A DNA stretch of 64,000 nt from an uncultured Francisellaceae bacterium (lineage in GTDB: Bacteria; Pseudomonadota; Gammaproteobacteria; UBA6186; Azoamicaceae): contig CAMFJH010000005.1 of assembly GCA_945956915.1 (NCBI GenBank), forward strand, positions 1 through 64,000, in the 5' to 3' direction. Of the stretch, positions 44,115 through 54,302 are shown in pieces (position 1 is the stretch's first letter; every line of letters starts with the position of its first letter). A program made the position numbers and the translations under genes. The notes under the pieces were generated by a model. That model did no database searches and was not told the DNA's origin. It was given only the letters and a program-made list of their open reading frames with translations.

Positions 44115-45311
44115 TTATTCAAGATTTCTTAACAGCAAGCAACTCATCAACAGCATAAAAGCACAAATGCTTAAGAAATAAATAGGCATCGCTAATAACG
44201 TTCCATTGTGCAATAAACCCATTCCAAGCGTAAATGCCGATATCAACACATAATAAAAAAAGCCAAACAAACTGGAAGCTGTTCCAATGGCATATTTATA
44301 GTCTACCAATGCCATCGCTAATGCATTACTCGTCGCCATACAGATGCCAAAAGCAATTATCATTTGGGATGCAAGGGTGACTATAATCATCATATAGGGT
44401 GGTAGCAGGTACAACATATGATTTACAATTGCCATGCCACTAGAAAGAGATGCTCCAATACTCATGATCATCAAACCCGCAAACATAATTTTTTTCGCAG
44501 AATATTGTGCATGCAACTTTCGTGATAACATTCCCCCAGCCAGGGTAGCTGAGGCCACAAGCATAAAACTCAAACCATATTTGCTGGGCGATAAACCCAA
44601 TTCCTCAATTAGATAAAATGATCCTTCGGCGAAATAGCTGAATAATATCCCGTTACATCCTGCAACAATTAAACCAAAACCAATAACTTTTTTATCACAC
44701 GCCAAACGAGAAAACACGTCTAGCATGGCTATGGGGCTTCGATTATGTTTAGGATGTGTTTCTGGTAACTTTATCATTACCACAAGCCCTAAAATAATGG
44801 CACAGATTAACAAAAATACAAAGATGGCAGACCAACCATAATGCTCTGCAATCATTCCCCCACATACGGGCCCCAGTGCCGGAAATAAAGCAAGTGCACT
44901 TCCCATGGATGCATAAACTTTGGTTAAAGCAGGCCCTTGATAAGCATCTCTACAAATGGATTGTCCTAGAATACTACCGATGCTGCCACCAAATGCTTGT
45001 ATTAAACGACTTGCCATTAGCATTTCAATTGTAGGTGCAAAATAACAGCCAACACAACCCACCATAAAGATCAAAAGCCCCACGATCACACAGGGCTTAC
45101 GCCCATAATGATCCGAAATTTTTCCCCAAAAAAGTGTGCCCAAGGCAAAGCCGAAAAGATAAATAGTAAGTGTATACTCCACCATGGATTCTGAAGTCTG
45201 CAAAGTTTGTACGATATCTGGCAAAGAAGGTGTATAAACCGTTTCAGAGAGTTGTGGTAAGCCTACAATAAGAACAATAAGCCAAATGGCTGGCAACAGT
45301 GCATGTGTCAT
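44115..45311 (-). CDS. MFS drug-efflux transporter, Bcr/CflA type
   Basis: A 398-residue protein with 12 membrane segments. Family features: YTPSLPDIVQTLQTSESMVE after TM1, the loop motif GKISDHYGRKPCVIVG between TM2 and TM3, RLIQAFGGSIGSILGQSICRDAY, and ALFPALGPVCGGMIAEHYGW (TM5 antiporter motif C). I chose the ATG at 45311 because GAGG lies 6 nt upstream; an ATG five codons earlier has none. Bcr/CflA pumps export sulfonamide, bicyclomycin or chloramphenicol-like compounds or cysteine; the substrate is not inferable. Confidence 0.85.
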   Translation of the reverse strand: MTHALLPAIWLIVLIVGLPQLSETVYTPSLPDIVQTLQTSESMVEYTLTIYLFGFALGTLFWGKISDHYGRKPCVIVGLLIFMVGCVGCYFAPTIEMLMASRLIQAFGGSIGSILGQSICRDAYQGPALTKVYASMGSALALFPALGPVCGGMIAEHYGWSAIFVFLLICAIILGLVVMIKLPETHPKHNRSPIAMLDVFSRLACDKKVIGFGLIVAGCNGILFSYFAEGSFYLIEELGLSPSKYGLSFMLVASATLAGGMLSRKLHAQYSAKKIMFAGLMIMSIGASLSSGMAIVNHMLYLLPPYMMIIVTLASQMIIAFGICMATSNALAMALVDYKYAIGTASSLFGFFYYVLISAFTLGMGLLHNGTLLAMPIYFLSICAFMLLMSCLLLRNLE

Positions 45312-45326
45312 AAAGAACCTCGACAT

Positions 45327-45652
45327 TTAAATTGAAAACTTAAGCAAAAGAACACAAACTCTTCTTCAAAGAGTTACTTTTAGAACCGAAATTTTTATCT
45401 AAAGACGATTACTTTTTTCATCCCTGCACCTATAAATTTTGCTTTGTTAAGTACATAGCACATTCTACAGAATAAACCTACACATGTCTATTTATATTTA
45501 CTCACTCACCGAAATAGACCTACAACAAACTTCAATTAAGTGTATATACAGATTAAGCACTGTACACGGCAAAGGTTTATAAGGCAAATATGCTTATGTA
45601 AAACATCTCACTATGCTACAATTGTTGTATTTAAGTGTTTGAGTAAACAAAA
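45327..45652. other. Intergenic region with no recognisable gene
   Basis: A ~326-bp AT-rich gap between the divergent MFS and AAA-ATPase genes. I see no ORF, tRNA or strong hairpin. A TACAAT at 45617-45622 could be a -10 box for the downstream gene, but no convincing -35 box accompanies it. Confidence 0.5.
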
Positions 45653-47374
45653 ATGACCTTGACTTCAAAACGCATACCTGTAGGAATTGATAATTTCAGA
45701 ACTCTCACCAGCCCAGACTCTAATTTTCTGTACATAGATAAAACATTAATGCTTAAAGAGCTTATTGATAAGGGCACATATGTCTCGCTTATTATAAGAC
45801 CTCGACGCTGGGGTAAGACTATCAATATGTCCATGATACAGCATTTTTTTTCTCCCATGGTAAATGGTCAACCAACCAAGGGCATGTTTGATCATTTAAA
45901 GATTGGCACTATCAATGAAGGCGCCTACTTAGAATATCAAGGAAAACATCCTGTTCTATTTATTAGTTTTAAGGATGCAAAACAAGATAATTTCGAAAAT
46001 TTTATAGAAAAAACAAATAGCCTTATTCAAAACCTATGCAATCAATATCCAGAATTGCTGACAAGTCCTTTTCTATCGGAAGCAGAAAAAAACCAATTTA
46101 ATCAATTGCAAACAAAAATGACCAGTGTTATAGAATTAGGCGATGCATTACAAACTTTAAGTGTATTTCTCTATAAACATTATCAAAGTACTGTATTTAT
46201 TCTCATCGACGAATACGATACACCTTTAAATGCTGCTTACGGCAAGGCGCATTTTGACGACTTAGTTAATTTTTTCAAAGGTATGTTTGGATCAGCACTT
46301 AAAGGAAATAATGCTTTAGAAAAAGGAATTATGACCGGCATACTTAGATTATCTAAAAACAAAATGCTTTCTGACCTCAACAATCTCGTACTTTATTCTT
46401 CGATGGAAGAGCAATACAGCGAATACTTTGGTTTTTCTGAAATAGAAGTTCAATCTCTTTTTTCATCTGCAAATTTAACCGTAGATTTAGAAGCAGTACG
46501 CTTATGGTATAATGGTTATTCTTCTGGTATTATTGAAAATATTTATAACCCTTGGTCGGTTTTAAATTGCATAAATAATAATGGCACATTAAAACCCTAT
46601 TGGATCAAAACAGGTAATGAAGATTTATTGCGTTCTGTTTTTGTAGAAGCGGATATACCAATTAAAGAAAAATTAAATTTATTATTAATTGGTCAACCCA
46701 TTGAATCTATTATTGATGAATACTGTTCTTTTGATCAAATTGCGGGCAATGAAATTGTTTTATGGAGTCTCTTATGGGCCTTAGGATATTTAAAAACAAT
46801 AGGAGAACCTAAAACCTTTGGTACTCGTTATAAATATCAACTTAAAATTCCTAATCATGAAGTCGCCTCTAGTTTTAGAGATGTCTTTCAAACTTTCATG
46901 AATACATTACCTAATGTGTACAAATATGATTCTTTTTTAAACAATTTATCACACGGTAAGGTAGAAATCTTTATAAAAGAATTAAGCGAATATATGTCTA
47001 CCATCCCCAGTTGGTTTGATTTCCCACAAGAATCTAATTATCACACTTTTTTGTTAGGGCTTACAGCTTCCTTAGGCGAAACACATCATATTTATTCAAA
47101 CAGAGAATTAGGATATGGTAGACCCGATATGCTTTTAATACCAAGAGATGCTAAAAATACTTTAGGTATCATTTTAGAATTTAAAAAAGAAGAACCTAAT
47201 CAAGCACAAGATATCTATCAAAAAACAGCCCTAAATGGCCTTACACAAATTGATGTTAACGAATATGACGCTATTTTAGCCAATACTTCGCATATTCAAA
47301 CTATTTTAAAAATGTGCATTGTCTTTTATGGTAAACAATTTATCTGCCAATGGACTATAAATGACAAACAGTGA
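45653..47374 (+). CDS. AAA-ATPase-like / PD-(D/E)XK nuclease-superfamily protein
   Basis: A 573-residue protein. The N-terminal AAA-ATPase-like domain (PF09820 type) begins RIPVGIDNFRTLTSPDSNFL with YIDKTLMLKELID, and has a P-loop-like RPRRWGKTINMSM and Walker B FILIDEYDTPLNAAY. The C-terminal PD-(D/E)XK-like domain (PDDEXK_9) has GYGRPDMLLIP and LGIILEFKKE. These proteins are multi-copy in many host-associated bacteria and their function is unknown. The stop region overlaps the yhhQ-like gene by 14 bp. Confidence 0.82.
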   Translation: MTLTSKRIPVGIDNFRTLTSPDSNFLYIDKTLMLKELIDKGTYVSLIIRPRRWGKTINMSMIQHFFSPMVNGQPTKGMFDHLKIGTINEGAYLEYQGKHPVLFISFKDAKQDNFENFIEKTNSLIQNLCNQYPELLTSPFLSEAEKNQFNQLQTKMTSVIELGDALQTLSVFLYKHYQSTVFILIDEYDTPLNAAYGKAHFDDLVNFFKGMFGSALKGNNALEKGIMTGILRLSKNKMLSDLNNLVLYSSMEEQYSEYFGFSEIEVQSLFSSANLTVDLEAVRLWYNGYSSGIIENIYNPWSVLNCINNNGTLKPYWIKTGNEDLLRSVFVEADIPIKEKLNLLLIGQPIESIIDEYCSFDQIAGNEIVLWSLLWALGYLKTIGEPKTFGTRYKYQLKIPNHEVASSFRDVFQTFMNTLPNVYKYDSFLNNLSHGKVEIFIKELSEYMSTIPSWFDFPQESNYHTFLLGLTASLGETHHIYSNRELGYGRPDMLLIPRDAKNTLGIILEFKKEEPNQAQDIYQKTALNGLTQIDVNEYDAILANTSHIQTILKMCIVFYGKQFICQWTINDKQ

Positions 47375-48026
47375 AAAAATATATACAGGTTTATGTATTC
47401 TCTTTACTTCTTTTATTGTATTGGGGAATTTAACTTATCAAAAATTTATCTCATTACCCTTAGGATTTTATACTTTAGAGTTATCAGTGGGTGTGATACT
47501 GTACCCGTTAGTATTTATGATTACTGATATTATTACCGAATTATACACCAAAGAAAAAGCCATCTTTTGTATTCGCTTTTCAATTATCATGAATATACTT
47601 ATCGCTTTTATTATAACGGGTATGGATTATTTAAAAGCCACCTCTTGGTCAACCATTGATAATGAAACATTTCATGCTGTCTTTGGTCATTATGGCTTAG
47701 CTTTTATCAGCTCACTCATCGCTTGCTATGTTGCACAAATGCTTGATGTACGGTTATATCAAGGAATACGCAAACTAACCCAAGGGAAATATCTTTGGTT
47801 ACGATCTAATGGCAGTTCCTGTATTTCGTTGCTTCTCGATACTGTGATTGTCATTAGTTTCTTGACACTATTTGGTGTTTTCCCTCTAGAACATATGGGG
47901 ATGCTTATATTCAATAGCTATATTTGGAAATTATTTGTTACCATTTTTTCTACTCCTATATTTTATACCTGTGTATCTTGTATAAAATATTTTTCCAATC
48001 CCAGATGCTCTGAGCTAGGATACTAG
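47361..48026 (+). CDS. yhhQ: Queuosine-precursor transporter, YhhQ/VUT family
   Basis: A 221-residue inner-membrane protein of about six segments. Family sequence: SLPLGFYTLELSVGVILYPLVFMITDIITELYTKE, then HYGLAFISSLIACYVAQMLDVRLYQ and LDTVIVISFLTLFGV. YhhQ imports queuosine precursors (preQ0/preQ1). Its start overlaps the preceding AAA-ATPase gene, so it may be co-transcribed, an odd pairing that probably reflects insertion of the ATPase gene upstream. Confidence 0.85.
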   Translation: MTNSEKIYTGLCILFTSFIVLGNLTYQKFISLPLGFYTLELSVGVILYPLVFMITDIITELYTKEKAIFCIRFSIIMNILIAFIITGMDYLKATSWSTIDNETFHAVFGHYGLAFISSLIACYVAQMLDVRLYQGIRKLTQGKYLWLRSNGSSCISLLLDTVIVISFLTLFGVFPLEHMGMLIFNSYIWKLFVTIFSTPIFYTCVSCIKYFSNPRCSELGY

Positions 48027-48053
48027 TCGAATCAAATTTAAATAATATTAGCT

Positions 48054-49805
48054 TTAATCACTTATTATTTCATCGGGTAACCAGCCCCCAACTTGTGCAT
48101 CCCAAAGCGTTTTATACAGTCCGCTTTTTTGTAACAGTGCAGCATGGGTGCCGTCTTCTACAATTTTTCCTTGATCAAAAACCAAAATGCGATCCATGTG
48201 TAAAAGTGTTGATAAACGATGGGCTATCACTAAGGTCGTTTTATCTTGCATCAATTCCCAAAGACTGTCTTGTATTTCACTTTCGGTCACAGAATCTAAT
48301 TGAGAAGTGGCTTCATCTAAAATCAAAATAGGCGCATTCTTAAGAATAGCACGCGCAATCGCAATCCTTTGACGCTGACCACCGGATAATTTAACGCCCC
48401 TTTCGCCGACTAGAGATTGATAACCTTCAGGTAATTTTTCAATAAAAGCATGCGCATGTGCGCGCTTTGCAGCTTCTATAACGGCTTCATTTGATGCCTC
48501 TTCTTGACCATAACGTATATTTTCCATCAAAGAACGATGAAAGAGAGATGGATCTTGCGGTATCATTGCAATGGATTTATGTAAGCTTTCTTGGCTCACC
48601 TCCAAAATATTTTGATCATCAATCAAAATGCGACCACCAGAGACATCATATAATCTTAAAATTAAATTCACAAAAGTCGTTTTTCCGCCACCCGAATAAC
48701 CTACTAAGCCTACCTTTTGGCCAGCTTCAATCGTCACAGATTTATTTTGAAATAAAGGTTCTGTATTTTTATAATGAAACTTGACAGCCTCATACACAAT
48801 TTTTCCTTTTTTCACCTCCAAAGCGGGGGCATTAGGTTTATCTTCAATATCAATCGGTGCCAAAGCAATTTCTAAACCTTGTGTAATATTGCCCACTAAT
48901 TCAGATAACGATAACATATCAGACGATAAAGACCATAAGCAATGAACAATCGCCATATTCACGCTGACCAATAATGCAAAATCCCCTGCTGTTACAGTAC
49001 CCAGTTTAAAATCATCAACTAAAAACATAAAACCTAGGGCTTGGTAAATAACAAAAGACAAGCCTTGGAAGCTGAACATATACAAGAAAAACATATCACG
49101 TTTTTGATCCGCTGCAACATAACGATTTAGGTGGACTTTTAAAGCTTTGGATTCTGCACGCTTGGCCGAAAATAGTAAAACACTGGCAATATTGCCTAAG
49201 ATGTCCACCATTTGTCCCATCACATTCGAACGCATGGCTGCCGATTCTATGCAAACCTCTTTGGCGCGCTTTACAAAAAGAAAAGTAACCCCTACAAAAA
49301 TGCCAACCCATATCACTAATAATAATGAAAATTTAAAACTGATGGTCCAAACGGCAATTATAGCAACAATTAAACTTAAAAAATGACTCAGAAATTGATT
49401 AATAATAAGCCTTAATAAGTCTGGAATACCACTCATAACCTCTTTAATTTTATTGGCCAAATTTCCAGAAAAATGATTTTGAAACACAACCAGAGAATGA
49501 CTCATCATACGTTCCATCAAGACATCGCCCACTTGACGCTTTAGAGGAGGATTTAATTTAAGCCACACATAATCGTAACACCTAAATGAGATAACGATTA
49601 ATAAAGACATGAACAGATAAAATAAAATAGGTCCTTTTAATTGAGAGACTACATCGTGCACAGTCACCTGAGGAATTCTATCAATGATGACTTTTAAAAT
49701 ATACGGCCTTAAACTTAAATCAATAGCCCATATGATACAGACCGTCAATTGGCCTAAAATCCAATACTTAAAAGGCTTACACATCTCAATGATAAATTTC
49801 CACAT
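48054..49805 (-). CDS. ABC exporter, fused membrane and ATPase domains
   Basis: A 583-residue half-transporter. It has an N-terminal six-helix ABC exporter domain and a C-terminal nucleotide-binding domain with Walker A LVGYSGGGKTTFV, Q-loop IAMIPQDPSLFHRSLMENIR, signature VKLSGGQRQRIAIARAIL, Walker B ILILDEATSQLD and the H-loop VIAHRLST. The ATG at 49805 is chosen for the GAGGG 8 nt upstream. The family includes MsbA-, ATM1- and multidrug-type pumps; the substrate is not clear. It follows der by 84 bp on the same strand and may be read with that operon. Confidence 0.85.
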   Translation of the reverse strand: MWKFIIEMCKPFKYWILGQLTVCIIWAIDLSLRPYILKVIIDRIPQVTVHDVVSQLKGPILFYLFMSLLIVISFRCYDYVWLKLNPPLKRQVGDVLMERMMSHSLVVFQNHFSGNLANKIKEVMSGIPDLLRLIINQFLSHFLSLIVAIIAVWTISFKFSLLLVIWVGIFVGVTFLFVKRAKEVCIESAAMRSNVMGQMVDILGNIASVLLFSAKRAESKALKVHLNRYVAADQKRDMFFLYMFSFQGLSFVIYQALGFMFLVDDFKLGTVTAGDFALLVSVNMAIVHCLWSLSSDMLSLSELVGNITQGLEIALAPIDIEDKPNAPALEVKKGKIVYEAVKFHYKNTEPLFQNKSVTIEAGQKVGLVGYSGGGKTTFVNLILRLYDVSGGRILIDDQNILEVSQESLHKSIAMIPQDPSLFHRSLMENIRYGQEEASNEAVIEAAKRAHAHAFIEKLPEGYQSLVGERGVKLSGGQRQRIAIARAILKNAPILILDEATSQLDSVTESEIQDSLWELMQDKTTLVIAHRLSTLLHMDRILVFDQGKIVEDGTHAALLQKSGLYKTLWDAQVGGWLPDEIISD

Positions 49806-49889
49806 AAGATAGTCCCTCAATGTTAGAAATGAACCAATGATCTTATCACAGCTAAAAATTAATTGCAAGACTTTTGAATTTTAGGGTGA

Positions 49890-51305
49890 CTAATCCTTTT
49901 TCTGGGTAAATTTTTTCAGGCGTTTACGTTTATGTAATTGTCTAGCTGTTAGGAGATTACGTTTTCCTGCAAAGGGGTTGGTGCTTGTTTTAAAATCAAT
50001 ACGAATGGGGGTACCTTCTAATTTTAGGGCTGCTCTAAATGTATTGATTAAATAACGCTTATAACTGAGAGGTACATGTTCCGTTTGATTACCGTGTATG
50101 ACAATAATGGGTGGTTTATGTCCCCCAGTATGAGCATAGCGCAATTTAATACGTCTACCATTCACCATCGGAGGCGTATGATTTTTAACCGCTTCTTCTA
50201 AAACAGACGTTAACAATGAAGTGGGTAATTCCTTAATAGCCGCTTGATACGCGGTTTGTACAGAGCCAAATAAATTACCAACTCCCGTGCCATGTAAGGC
50301 AGAAATATAATGAACCGTCGCAAATTCGGCAAATTGCAAACGGTAGTTTAAAGTTCGTTTCACTTCTTCTTTGTGATGAGCTGTTAGACCATCCCATTTA
50401 TTCACAGCGACCACTAGGGCTTTACCCGCATCGATTACAAAACCTAAGAGTCCCAAATCTTGATCGGTAATCCCTTCGGTAGCATCGATGACTAAAATGA
50501 CCACATCACAAGCTTCTATTGCTTGCAGCGCTTTTACCACAGAAAATTTTTCTACCGTTTCATGAATTCTGGCACGCTTACGCACACCTGCCGTATCGAT
50601 AATGGTATATTTTTGATCTTGGCGTTCAAAAGGAATATAAATGCTATCGCGTGTTGTACCTGCGCGATCAAAAACAACAACACGGTCTTCACCTAAAATG
50701 CGATTCACCAAAGTGGATTTACCCACATTGGGCCGTCCAATAATCGCCAATTGAATACTGTCGCGATCGGGTTTATCTGCCTCTTGCCCTTCTTCTTGAT
50801 CACTGACATTTTCAACATCGATTAGAGCATTTTCTATTAACTGTACGATACCACGCCCATGACTGGCAGCAATGGGAATCGGTTCGCCTAAACCCAATTG
50901 AAAAAATTCTGAAATCGCAATATTCGGATCAAGACCATCTGTTTTATTTACCACCAATTGAATAGGCTTTTTTAAGCGTCTTAATTCTTGTGAAAGAGTA
51001 TGATCGGTAGGTGTTAGACCACTTCTACCATCCACCATAAAAAAAACAATATCCGCTTCTTGTATAGCCATCCAAGATTGCCCTGACATTAAGGTATCGA
51101 TATCTTCTTCTATGTTACCTATACCGCCGGTATCAATCACAATAAATGGCTTTTCACCCACGCGCCCTTCCCCATATTGACGATCGCGGGTAACGCCGGG
51201 TAAATCAACAACCAAAGCATTCCGCGTACGGGTTAATTGATTAAATAGGGTCGATTTCCCAACATTAGGTCTACCGACGATTGCAATAACAGGTACTACT
51301 TGCAT
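49890..51305 (-). CDS. der: Ribosome-assembly GTPase Der (EngA)
   Basis: A 471-residue tandem GTPase needed for 50S maturation. G domain 1: [27 protein letters not shown] and NKTDG. G domain 2: [36 protein letters not shown] and NKWDG. The C-terminal KH-like domain has [20 protein letters not shown]. It is the last gene of the ndk-rlmN-pilF-hisS-yfgM-bamB-der operon and overlaps bamB by 10 bp. Confidence 0.96.
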   Translation of the reverse strand: MQVVPVIAIVGRPNVGKSTLFNQLTRTRNALVVDLPGVTRDRQYGEGRVGEKPFIVIDTGGIGNIEEDIDTLMSGQSWMAIQEADIVFFMVDGRSGLTPTDHTLSQELRRLKKPIQLVVNKTDGLDPNIAISEFFQLGLGEPIPIAASHGRGIVQLIENALIDVENVSDQEEGQEADKPDRDSIQLAIIGRPNVGKSTLVNRILGEDRVVVFDRAGTTRDSIYIPFERQDQKYTIIDTAGVRKRARIHETVEKFSVVKALQAIEACDVVILVIDATEGITDQDLGLLGFVIDAGKALVVAVNKWDGLTAHHKEEVKRTLNYRLQFAEFATVHYISALHGTGVGNLFGSVQTAYQAAIKELPTSLLTSVLEEAVKNHTPPMVNGRRIKLRYAHTGGHKPPIIVIHGNQTEHVPLSYKRYLINTFRAALKLEGTPIRIDFKTSTNPFAGKRNLLTARQLHKRKRLKKFTQKKD

Positions 51306-52447
51306 AAACTCACTAATTTGCCAGAACGGCTTAATACGATTAAATTATCTTCTGCCACAACCGGTGCTGCATCAATCCCTTTAGAGTCTATGCGAATTCT
51401 GCCTAAGAAAGTACCTTCTTTGGGGCAAATAAAATGACAATACCCTTCATCGTCTGCAACAACCAATAGATTTTGCCATAAGGTAGGTTTGGTTAAACGA
51501 CGCCCCCCCAAACCGGGTTGCCGCCAAATGGTGTCTCCGGAATGCTTTGAAACCGCACGGATACTGCCATCGGCTTCTGAAACATAAAGGACCTTAGACG
51601 ACAGTGTTAACCCTGAATACGATGAAACTTCTCTTTCCCAAACCGGTTGTCCTGTCTCTAATGATAATGCTGCTAAACGACCTTGATAACTGACGGCATA
51701 GACTATGCCTTGAGAAATAACGGGATCAGCGCTGATATCGGCCATACGCGCAACATCGGATCGCCCTTTGGGCTCGCCTAATTCTCGTTCCCATTCTATG
51801 ACACCATCTGTGGCATGAAAACCAAGTAATCGACCATTGGCAAATCCAACCACAACCTGCTGCTGGGCCACTTGTGGCGAACTGCTATGCCTTAAAACAA
51901 TGCTAGGGGCACTTAAACCATAACGCCATAAGGGATGACCATCGATAGCACTTAAAGCTGTAATGGTACTGTCTAAAGCATGTACAAATACCATATTTTG
52001 GGAAGCTGCAGGGGCAGCTAATATTTCACCGCTCAGCGCTGTTTTCCACAAAAAGGATCCATCACTCAAACAATAAGCCAATAAATTTCCGTCTTGTGTG
52101 CCGACATAAACGTTCGTTGGTGTGAGACTCGGGCCTGCTGTAATACAAGCATCGGTTTTCACAGTCCAAAGCTTAGCGCCTGAAGCTTTGTCGTAGGCGA
52201 ATAAGCGACCTTTTGCATCGGCAATCACAACAATGCCTGCAGCTAAAGCAGGTTTTAATTGAACACTGCTACCACATACACCGTTACTGTCTGTAGCGCT
52301 CCATCGTATTTGAGGGCTAAAATCCGCACACAAAGCCGGCAGAGGCTGTCGTTTAATTTCATCAGAACGATGTTCAATGGTCGAACAACCGCTTAATAAT
52401 ACAGCCAGGCCTAATAGGCCTATTAAATACTTCTTAGATTTTTGCAT
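51296..52447 (-). CDS. bamB: Outer-membrane assembly lipoprotein BamB
   Basis: A 383-residue beta-propeller of the BAM complex. It has a lipoprotein signal peptide with lipobox LLSGC (Cys21). Repeated PQQ-type blades follow: [74 protein letters not shown] and [33 protein letters not shown] is the conserved interblade segment typical of BamB. It overlaps yfgM by one base. Confidence 0.94.
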   Translation of the reverse strand: MQKSKKYLIGLLGLAVLLSGCSTIEHRSDEIKRQPLPALCADFSPQIRWSATDSNGVCGSSVQLKPALAAGIVVIADAKGRLFAYDKASGAKLWTVKTDACITAGPSLTPTNVYVGTQDGNLLAYCLSDGSFLWKTALSGEILAAPAASQNMVFVHALDSTITALSAIDGHPLWRYGLSAPSIVLRHSSSPQVAQQQVVVGFANGRLLGFHATDGVIEWERELGEPKGRSDVARMADISADPVISQGIVYAVSYQGRLAALSLETGQPVWEREVSSYSGLTLSSKVLYVSEADGSIRAVSKHSGDTIWRQPGLGGRRLTKPTLWQNLLVVADDEGYCHFICPKEGTFLGRIRIDSKGIDAAPVVAEDNLIVLSRSGKLVSLCK

Positions 52448-53034
52448 TAAGAACCCTCCTTAGGTTCATTTTTATCAGATAAATCTGCTTGTTTTAATTC
52501 TAACCACACAGTGGGAATACCCCCCTGATTGGCCTCTAAAGCCAGTCCATAAGCAATTTTTGCTTTTTCAGGTTGATTATCTTGCAGATAGAGATCACCT
52601 TTGGCTTCTTCATATAATCGTAAATAGCTTTCAGGTGGTTTAACGGAATTAAGCAATCTTAAGCCTTCTTGCACTTTTTGAGCAGCGCCTAGGGCTTTTG
52701 CTAAGCGAACGCGCGCAATATGAATAAGAGGTCCTTTAGCGCCCATAGAAACTGCAGACTCTAGATAGGAAATAGTTTTTTCTGGCACTGCATGGGCCAC
52801 TAGGAAAGCCCCTAACACGGCATAAGGACTTTTAGGATGGGCTTTAACCAATGTTTGTTCTAAGCCTTCGGCTTTTTCCACCTGATGTTCACGCACTGCA
52901 TTTAAAAGTGCATCATATAAAACCGAAGCTTGTTCTGAGGCTTCTATTTGACGAGCGGACCAATATTGATATCCACCAATTGCAGTTAACACGCTTATAA
53001 TCCCTATCATTAGCCATCGCATCGCTACTGTCAT
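52447..53034 (-). CDS. YfgM-like periplasmic TPR protein
   Basis: A 195-residue protein with one N-terminal membrane anchor (MRWLMIGIISVLTAIGGYQYW) and helical TPR-like repeats facing the periplasm (ALLNAVREHQVEKAEGLEQT, ISYLESAVSMGAKGPLIHIA). It occupies the yfgM position between hisS and bamB, overlapping both. In E. coli YfgM associates with PpiD and the Sec translocon. ppiD is also in this window, but 8 kb away. Confidence 0.85.
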   Translation of the reverse strand: MTVAMRWLMIGIISVLTAIGGYQYWSARQIEASEQASVLYDALLNAVREHQVEKAEGLEQTLVKAHPKSPYAVLGAFLVAHAVPEKTISYLESAVSMGAKGPLIHIARVRLAKALGAAQKVQEGLRLLNSVKPPESYLRLYEEAKGDLYLQDNQPEKAKIAYGLALEANQGGIPTVWLELKQADLSDKNEPKEGS

Positions 53035-54302
53035 ATTATTCCCCTGATTACCTGATTGAGTTCGGATAAGGCAACAACTTGCTGCTCTTGTTCTTGCCTT
53101 AAGTGTTTAATGCCTATGCTTTGAGTCGCCCACTCGTCTTCACCTAAAATTAAGGCAATTGTAGCACCACTTTTATCCGCTTTTTTAAATTGTTGCTTAA
53201 AAGAGCCGCCCCCACAGTTTGTCATTAATCGCAAATCAGGACAGCTATCACGAATATGCTCGGCGATTTGCAACATATCTTTAAGCGGTTTTTCCCCTAC
53301 AGCAATCAAATACGCATCTACTGGCGTAGGCAAAAAGGAATCGGGGACCTCTAAAGCTTTTTCTAATAACAACAAGCGCTCGATGCCCATCGCAAAACCG
53401 GTGGCAGGAGTACCATTCCCACCCAATTGGGCAACCAAGCCATCATAACGGCCACCACCGCACACAGTTCCTTGAGCGCCTAATTTATCTGTCACCCATT
53501 CATAAACTGTTCTATTGTAATAATCCAGTCCGCGCACAATAGAAGGGTTTAGGGTGTAAGCAATACCGGCATCCCTTAAGCCTTGTTGAAATTGATCAAA
53601 ATGTTGTCTGCAATCGTTTTCCAAATAAGCATAACTTTTAGGCGCGCCTTGAATAAGAGCGGCCATTGCAGGATTTTTAGAGTCTAGAATACGTAAAGGG
53701 TTGGTGTTTAAACGCCTACGACTGTCTTCATCCAAATCGTTTATATAATTTGAAAAATAATCCACTAAGGCTTGTCTGTAATGTTGTCTAGAGCTTACAG
53801 AACCCAAGGTATTAATCTGTAATGCTAGAGCAGATTCAATGCCACTTAATTTCCAAAAGCGATTCATCATTATAATCTGTTCTATTTCGACATCCGGACC
53901 TTCACACCCTAAAGCTTCTACACCAACTTGATGAAATTGTCGGTAACGTCCTTTTTGAGGACGTTCATAACGAAACATCGGGCCTTGATACCATAGCTTT
54001 TGAATTTGGTGATGTAACATGCCATGCTCTAAACACATTCTGACACAACCTGCAGTGCCTTCAGGACGCATCGTGATGGCTTCGCCGCCTTTGTCTTCGA
54101 AGCTAAACATTTCTTTTTCTACAATGTCGGTTACTTCGCCAATAGAGCGTTTAAATAAATGGGTTTTTTCTAAAATCGGAAAACGCACTTCAGCATAGCC
54201 GTATGCCGCCATTAAAGATTGCCAACGTTGTTCAAAACGACGCCATAAAGGCGAGTCGCTGGGCAAAATATCAGGCATGCCTGGTATTCTTTGAATGATC
54301 AT
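53031..54302 (-). CDS. hisS: Histidyl-tRNA synthetase
   Basis: A 423-residue class II synthetase. Motif 1 region RRFEQRWQSLMAAYGYAEVR, KEMFSFEDKGGEAITMRPEGTA, motif 2 QGPMFRYERPQKGRYRQFHQ, histidine motifs RGLDYYNRTVYEW and GGGRYDGLVAQLGG, motif 3 GFAMGIERLLLL, then the anticodon-binding domain (TNCGGGSFKQQFKKADKSGA). It is complete. It overlaps pilF upstream by 4 bp; rodZ and ispG, which usually lie between, are not here. Confidence 0.97.
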   Translation of the reverse strand: MIIQRIPGMPDILPSDSPLWRRFEQRWQSLMAAYGYAEVRFPILEKTHLFKRSIGEVTDIVEKEMFSFEDKGGEAITMRPEGTAGCVRMCLEHGMLHHQIQKLWYQGPMFRYERPQKGRYRQFHQVGVEALGCEGPDVEIEQIIMMNRFWKLSGIESALALQINTLGSVSSRQHYRQALVDYFSNYINDLDEDSRRRLNTNPLRILDSKNPAMAALIQGAPKSYAYLENDCRQHFDQFQQGLRDAGIAYTLNPSIVRGLDYYNRTVYEWVTDKLGAQGTVCGGGRYDGLVAQLGGNGTPATGFAMGIERLLLLEKALEVPDSFLPTPVDAYLIAVGEKPLKDMLQIAEHIRDSCPDLRLMTNCGGGSFKQQFKKADKSGATIALILGEDEWATQSIGIKHLRQEQEQQVVALSELNQVIRGII

